Made by a program: the position numbers and the translations under genes. This document shows, in pieces, positions 37,756 through 45,757 of a stretch of 45,757 nt of DNA. The notes below the pieces were generated by a model. The model had not been told where the DNA came from. It made no database searches and saw only the letters and a list, made by a program, of their open reading frames with translations. How positions within the stretch are numbered: the stretch's first letter is position 1; each line of letters begins with the position of its first letter. The stretch comes from Sphingomonas sp. (GTDB lineage: Bacteria > Pseudomonadota > Alphaproteobacteria > Sphingomonadales > Sphingomonadaceae). The stretch lies in assembly GCA_017849555.1 (NCBI GenBank), contig JAFIGU010000019.1:1-45757 (forward strand), read 5' to 3'.

Positions 37756-38807
37756 TTCTTCCGCTCCCGCTGCACCTCGTCGCGCGCCTTGACCCCGATC
37801 CCCGGGAAATCGCTGAAGAAGCCGTCGAGCCCGCGGCGCAGCGCGGCCTTGATCTCGCCGTCCAGATCGCCGTGCTCGCGCGGATTGAGCCCGTTGCGAT
37901 ATTCGGACGGCAGGAAATAATTTTCGGCGCGATAGGTCCAGGGATGGACGCGCAACCCCGCGGCATGCGCGGCGCTGATCAGCCCGGTCGGCAGTTTGCC
38001 GTCCCACAGCATCGATTTGTTGGGGCCGATCCCGAAGGCGTAAGAGGCGATGTCGCGCAATCCTTCGGGGGTCAGCATCGCGGCATAGCTCGGCGCGGCG
38101 CCGTCCGCCGGGCCGCCTTCCTTGTCGACCAGCTGGATCAGCCGGATGCCGGTCATCTGGTGGATCCGCTTGAGATTCTCCACCTCGAACGACTGGATGA
38201 AGACCGGTGCGTCGGGGGTGTTCCACCCCGCCGCCTGCAATTGCTTCACCAGCAGCGCGTCGGTCGGGTGGCCGATCGAGGCGAAATAGGTCGGGTGCTT
38301 GGTCTCGGGATAGATGCCGACATGGTGGCGCTTGGCGAGCGCGATGATCTCGGCGAGCGTCGGGATCTCGAACTGCCCGTCATATTTCCGGTTCTCGGGG
38401 CGGAGCAGCGGCAGCCGCTCCTTCGCGCGCAGCGTCTTCAGTTCGGCGAGCGTGAAATCCTCGACGAACCAGCCGGTCAGCTTCTGCCCGTCGATCGTCT
38501 TGGTGGTGCGGCGCGCGGCGAATTCGGGATGTGCGGCGACGTCGGTGGTTTCCGAAATCTCATTCTCGTGCCGCGCGACGAGCACGTCGTCCTTGGTCGG
38601 CACCAGATCGGGTTCGATGAAATCCGCGCCTTGCTCGATCGCCCGCTCATAGGAGCCGAGCGTATGCTCGGGCCGTTCGCCGCTCGCGCCGCGATGCGCG
38701 ATGACGATCGGGGCGGAAAGCGGGGAAATGGCTTCGGTCATCGGCCGATCCTGCCCCTTTCCGCATGCCGTGACCAGCAATGCGAGGAGCACGAGTATTT
38801 TTCGCAT
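37752..38807 (-). CDS. Glycerophosphodiester phosphodiesterase, lipoprotein (GlpQ-like)
   Basis: A 351-residue GDPD-fold enzyme that would split glycerophosphodiesters (deacylated phospholipids) into glycerol-3-phosphate and an alcohol. The lipoprotein signal MRKILVLLALLVTACGKG (Cys15) places it at the periplasmic side of a membrane. Catalytic core: IVIAHRGASGERPEHTLGSY with the active His, IEQGADFIEPDL with the metal-binding Glu and Asp, and ARHENEISETT with the second His. The later segment IYPETKHPTYF fits the longer GlpQ type. The start was taken at 38807, just before the signal peptide; upstream ATGs at 38816 and 38828 remain possible. It is coupled to a small lipoprotein gene downstream. 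Confidence 0.92.
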   Translation of the reverse strand: MRKILVLLALLVTACGKGQDRPMTEAISPLSAPIVIAHRGASGERPEHTLGSYERAIEQGADFIEPDLVPTKDDVLVARHENEISETTDVAAHPEFAARRTTKTIDGQKLTGWFVEDFTLAELKTLRAKERLPLLRPENRKYDGQFEIPTLAEIIALAKRHHVGIYPETKHPTYFASIGHPTDALLVKQLQAAGWNTPDAPVFIQSFEVENLKRIHQMTGIRLIQLVDKEGGPADGAAPSYAAMLTPEGLRDIASYAFGIGPNKSMLWDGKLPTGLISAAHAAGLRVHPWTYRAENYFLPSEYRNGLNPREHGDLDGEIKAALRRGLDGFFSDFPGIGVKARDEVQRERKK

Positions 38808-38862
38808 GGGCACCAACATCCAGCGCAAGCGTTACCCTCTCAAGGCGAACGGAGCGCGAGCC

Positions 38863-38931
38863 ATGATTTTTACGACCAACGGTGTGCAGCGCAAGGCGAA
38901 CGCCCGCGCCACACGGCGGATCGGGCGATGA
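38863..38931 (+). CDS. Possible 22-residue leader peptide before the nucleotidyltransferase gene
   Basis: ATG 38863, preceded by GGAG 8 bases upstream, opens a 22-codon frame (MIFTTNGVQRKANARA...) rich in Arg and Lys. Its TGA overlaps the ATG of the next gene (ATGA at 38928-38931). This looks like a coupled leader, but a frame this short could be chance. Confidence 0.3.
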   Translation: MIFTTNGVQRKANARATRRIGR

Positions 38932-39527
38932 TCCCGGTCGAACAGACCGTGCTCGCGCTGCTTGCCGCGGGCAAATCGAAGCGGTTCGGCGATATCGGCA
39001 GCAAGCTCGACGAAATGTTCCTCTCGCGCCCGCTCGGGCTGCATGTCGCGGTGACGCTGGAGGACGTGCCGTTCAAGGAGCGCGTGGCGATCACCAACGG
39101 CTGCGAGATCGATTTCGCCGCGCATCGCTTCACGATCATCCCCGATCACGATCCCGATCGCGACATGGCGTCGGCGGTGCGGCTGGGGGTGGAGCGCGCG
39201 CGCGACGCCGGGGCGGCGGCGGTGATCATCGCGCTGGCGGATATGCCGCGCGTCACCGCGACGCATATCTACCGGCTGCTCGACGCCGCCGACGGCCCTT
39301 CGGCGGTGGTCGCATCGAGCAACGGCCGCTACCCCTCGCCGCCGGTGCTGTTCGGCGCGGCGCGGTTCGACGAGGTGCTGGCGATCCGCGACGATCAGGA
39401 CGCGCGCGACATGATCCGCGCCGGGGTGCATGTTGTGACCAACGAACAGGAATTGATCGACGTCGATACGCCCGAGGAGCTCGAACAACTCCGCGCGCTG
39501 GTCCACGCGCCCGAAGCGCGGCGGTAA
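38928..39527 (+). CDS. MobA/MocA-like nucleotidyltransferase
   Basis: A 199-residue NTP-transferase-fold protein of the molybdenum-cofactor nucleotidylyltransferase type. The N-terminal nucleotide-binding motif is LLAAGKSKRFGDIGSKL (residues 11-27). The metal-binding region is ALADMPRVT with its Asp, followed by SNGRYPSPPVLFGAARFDEV and the end VDTPEELEQL. MocA-type enzymes add CMP to the molybdopterin cofactor for xanthine-dehydrogenase-like enzymes. No molybdoenzyme or XdhC gene is in the window, so the substrate is open; another sugar- or cofactor-nucleotidyl transfer is possible. ATG 38928 was chosen because family members begin at this point; the frame is open further upstream without coding sense. 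Confidence 0.85.
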   Translation: MIPVEQTVLALLAAGKSKRFGDIGSKLDEMFLSRPLGLHVAVTLEDVPFKERVAITNGCEIDFAAHRFTIIPDHDPDRDMASAVRLGVERARDAGAAAVIIALADMPRVTATHIYRLLDAADGPSAVVASSNGRYPSPPVLFGAARFDEVLAIRDDQDARDMIRAGVHVVTNEQELIDVDTPEELEQLRALVHAPEARR

Positions 39528-39541
39528 ATGCGATAATAAAG

Positions 39542-39563
39542 CCCCTCCCCCAAAGGGGAGGGG
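39542..39563. terminator. Bidirectional terminator between convergent genes
   Basis: CCCCTCCCC-CAAA-GGGGAGGGG, a perfect 9-bp stem. AGTTT follows on the plus strand, and CTTTATTAT follows on the minus strand. It lies in the 45-base gap between the nucleotidyltransferase and biotin carboxylase genes. Confidence 0.75.
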
Positions 39564-39572
39564 AGTTTCCGG

Positions 39573-41552
<1,980 letters not shown>

Positions 41553-41617
41553 TGTTTCAGCTTCCGTCGAAAAGCAGCGAATATCGATGGTAGAAGATCA
41601 GGTTGCCTCTATTCTCT

Positions 41618-41717
41618 GTTCCCCGGCGAAGGCCGGGGTCCAGCCCCGAAAAGCTTTCGCGCGGCAGCGCGATCGGCGCGCTGCGCCGAGACTGGACCCC
41701 CGCCTTCGCAGGGGAAC
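41618..41717. repeat. 100-bp palindromic repeat, family 2
   Basis: Outer arms GTTCCCCGGCGAAGGC (41618 onward) and GCCTTCGCAGGGGAAC (ending 41717), with second arms GGTCCAG / CTGGACC and an inner GC-rich stem. It is unrelated in sequence to the 81-bp family. It lies between bioB and the carboxylase gene, both read leftward, so it could attenuate the operon or shape mRNA stability. Confidence 0.75.
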
Positions 41718-41730
41718 GGAGCATACGTTC

Positions 41731-42735
41731 TCACTCAGCCGCCTCGCACACCCGCATCGGCTCTTCGGCTTCCATCGGGCGCACGCCCAGTTTCGCGAAC
41801 AGCGCCGCATCGGCGCTGTCGCCGCGGTTGCCGGTGGTGAGCAATTTGTCCCCGGTGAAGATCGAATTGGCCCCGCACATGAAGCACAAGGCCTGGGTCG
41901 CTTCCGACATGCTCTCACGCCCGGCGGAGAGGCGCACCATGCTCATCGGCATCGTGATCCGCGCCACCGCCACCGTCCGCACGAATTCGATATCGTCGAT
42001 CTTCGCCAGCGGCGTATCGGCGAGCATGTCGCCCAGCACCGTGCCCTTCACCGGCACCAAGGCATTGACCGGCACGCTTTCCGGGTGGCGCGGCAGCGTC
42101 GCGAGCGCGTGGATGAAGCCGACGCGATCATCGCGCGTCTCGCCCATCCCGACGATCCCGCCGCAGCACACGTTGATCCCCGCCGAGCGAACGTTTTCCA
42201 GCGTCTCGAGCCGCTCGCCGAACGTGCGGGTGGAGATTACCTCGCCATAACGTTCGGGCGAGGTATCGATATTGTGGTTGTAATAATCGAGCCCGGCATC
42301 GGCGAGCTGGCGCGCCTGACTGGGGGTCAGCATGCCCAGGGTCATGCAGGTTTCCATCCCCATCTCGCGCACGCCCTTCACCATTTCGATGATCGCGGGC
42401 ATGTCGCGGTCCTTGGGGTTGCGCCACGCCGCGCCCATGCAGAAGCGCTGCGAGCCCGAATCCTTGGCCTGCGCCGCGGACTGGAGCACCGCGCGCACGT
42501 CCATCAGCTTGGTCGCCTTGACCCCGCTGTCGGCGTGCGACGATTGCGAGCAATAGCCGCAATCCTCGGGGCAGCCGCCGGTCTTGATCGACAACAGGGT
42601 GCACAATTGCACCTCGTTCGCGGCGTGATGCGCGCGATGCACCTCGGCGGCGCGGAACACGAGATCGCCGAACGGCAGGTCGAACAGCGCGGCGATCTCC
42701 TCGCGCGTCCAGTCATTACGGGTTTCGGTCGTCAT
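41731..42735 (-). CDS. bioB: Biotin synthase
   Basis: A 334-residue radical-SAM enzyme that inserts sulfur into dethiobiotin. The cluster motif is CPEDCGYC (Cys55, Cys59, Cys62). Other family segments are [43 protein letters not shown], and [17 protein letters not shown] with the Arg near the 2Fe-2S cluster. Its ATG overlaps the stop of metY by four bases. No other bio gene is nearby; its place in the operon with a biotin-dependent carboxylase suggests biotin supply is tied to carboxylase demand. A length of about 330 is usual. Confidence 0.97.
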   Translation of the reverse strand: MTTETRNDWTREEIAALFDLPFGDLVFRAAEVHRAHHAANEVQLCTLLSIKTGGCPEDCGYCSQSSHADSGVKATKLMDVRAVLQSAAQAKDSGSQRFCMGAAWRNPKDRDMPAIIEMVKGVREMGMETCMTLGMLTPSQARQLADAGLDYYNHNIDTSPERYGEVISTRTFGERLETLENVRSAGINVCCGGIVGMGETRDDRVGFIHALATLPRHPESVPVNALVPVKGTVLGDMLADTPLAKIDDIEFVRTVAVARITMPMSMVRLSAGRESMSEATQALCFMCGANSIFTGDKLLTTGNRGDSADAALFAKLGVRPMEAEEPMRVCEAAE

Positions 42736-44002
42736 GCGGCCTCCAGTGCCTGCTCGATATCTGCGATGATGTCGGCGATATTCTCGATCCCCACCGAGAC
42801 ACGCACCACATCGGGCCCCGCGCCCGCGGCGATCCGCTCGGCATCGGGCAATTGGCGGTGGGTGGTCGAGGCGGGGTGGATGATCAGCGAGCGCGTGTCG
42901 CCGAGATTGGCGAGATGGCTGAACAATTTGACGCGCGAAACCAAAGCGATGCCGGCGTCATACCCGCCCTTCAGCCCGAAGGTGAACACCGCCCCGCCCT
43001 TGCCGCCGAGATAACGTTGCGCGAGCGCGTGATAGCGGTCGCCCGGCAGCCCGGCATAGGAAACCCATGCCACCTTGGGGTGGTTCTGCAGCCATTGCGC
43101 GAGCTTCAGCGCATTGTCGCAATGCCGCTCCATGCGCAGCGCGAGCGTTTCCATGCCGGTCAGCGCGAGGAAGGCGTTCATCGGCGCCAGCGCCGGCCCG
43201 AGATCGCGCAGCCCCAGGGTCCGCGCGGCGAGGATGAAGGCGAGATTGCCGAACGCCTCAGTGAACACCTTGCCGTGATAGGAATCGTTCGGCTCGCTCA
43301 GATACGGATATTTCCCGCCCTTCGCCCAATCGAACGTGCCGCCGTCAACGATCACGCCGCCGATCGAATTACCGTGCCCGTTGAGGAATTTGGTCAGCGA
43401 GTGGACGACGATATCGGCGCCGTGCTCGATCGGGCGGCACAGCATCGGGGTGGCCATCGTATTGTCGACGATCAGCGGCACGCCCGCGTCATGCGCGACC
43501 TTGGCGATCGCCGCGATATCCTGCACCACGCCGCCGGGGTTGGCGAGGCTCTCGATGAACACCGCGCGAGTGTCCGGGGTGATCGCGGCCGCGACATTGG
43601 CCGGATCGTCGGCATCGACGAACGACGCATGCCACCCCATTTTCTTGAAGCTCGACCCGATCTGGTTGAGCGATCCGCCGTACAGCCGCTTCGCCGCGAC
43701 GATATGCTTCCCGGGCTCCATCAACGTGTGGAAGACAAGGAATTGCGCGGCATGCCCCGAGGCCACCGCCAACGCCGCCGCCCCGCCCTCGAGCGCGGCG
43801 ACCTTGCCCTCCACCGCGCCGTTGGTGGGGTTCATGATGCGGCTGTAGATGTTGCCGAAGGCATCGAGGTTGAACAGGCTCGCCGCGTGATCGACATCGT
43901 CGAACACATAGGAAGCGGTCTGGTAGATCGGGGTGATCCGCGCCTTGGTGGTCGGATCGGGCGCGGTGCCCGCGTGGACCGTCAGCGTCTCGATATGCTG
44001 CG

Positions 44003-44006
<4 letters not shown>
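42732..44006 (-). CDS. metY: O-acetylhomoserine aminocarboxypropyltransferase (sulfhydrylase)
   Basis: A 424-residue PLP enzyme of the Cys/Met-metabolism family. It makes homocysteine from O-acetylhomoserine and sulfide. Segments are [58 protein letters not shown] and the PLP site [16 protein letters not shown], with Lys206. [14 protein letters not shown] and [17 protein letters not shown] follow at the end. The length suits MetY rather than the shorter MetB/MetC. It overlaps methylmalonyl-CoA mutase upstream and bioB downstream, each by four bases (ATGA). The link to the mutase may be that methionine breakdown yields propionyl-CoA; that is inference. Confidence 0.95.

Positions 44007-45757
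<1,751 letters not shown>

Overview
The window looks like chromosomal DNA of a Sphingomonas-like alphaproteobacterium (Sphingomonadales). The reasons are the very high GC content with strong third-position GC bias, a TonB-dependent receptor, several RND/NodT-type efflux genes, and short palindromic intergenic repeats of a kind common in sphingomonads. No rRNA, tRNA, CRISPR array, transposase or phage gene is visible. Nearly all sequence is accounted for by about 28 genes; both edges cut a gene (sufB on the left, methylmalonyl-CoA mutase on the right).

Layout. 1-1782 (minus): start of a SUF iron-sulfur operon, an Rrf2 regulator coupled to sufB. 1974-6839: an AraC-type regulator, a lipoprotein gamma-glutamyltransferase and, divergently, an acyl-CoA synthetase. 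6947-11999: a secreted M16 metallopeptidase, an aspartyl/asparaginyl beta-hydroxylase-like protein and an isoaspartyl peptidase. 12036-28285: two tripartite efflux systems placed back to back around a LysR regulator. The leftward system is RND pump - adaptor - outer-membrane lipoprotein; the rightward one is adaptor - two RND pumps - outer-membrane lipoprotein (MdtABC-like), coupled by 4-base overlaps. 28384-31126: a DUF1800/DUF1501 pair of exported proteins. 31254-37258: a probable catabolic locus with an acyl-CoA dehydrogenase, MarR regulator, DUF3237 protein, flavin-dependent hydroxylase and TonB receptor. 37498-39527: a small lipoprotein, a glycerophosphodiester phosphodiesterase and a MobA-like nucleotidyltransferase. 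39573-45757 (minus): methylmalonyl-CoA mutase - metY - bioB - biotin carboxylase subunit, a propionate/methylmalonate unit that includes biotin synthesis.

Most notable observations. (1) The motif TTAGN4CTAA occurs twice in tandem before the hydroxylase gene and once, inside a perfect 16-bp palindrome, over the -10 of the TonB-receptor gene. A weaker copy lies in the MarR/DUF3237 divergent region. This suggests a local MarR regulon for an unidentified substrate. (2) An 81-bp palindromic repeat occurs four times with identical length: three copies sit in gaps between convergent genes, and the fourth lies in frame inside the 5' end of an efflux lipoprotein gene. (3) The MdtC-like pump carries a low-complexity insert of about 50 residues. 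(4) metY and bioB are coupled inside the methylmalonyl-CoA operon. I found no clear sign of a completely new system; the MarR-linked catabolic locus is the best candidate for undescribed biology.
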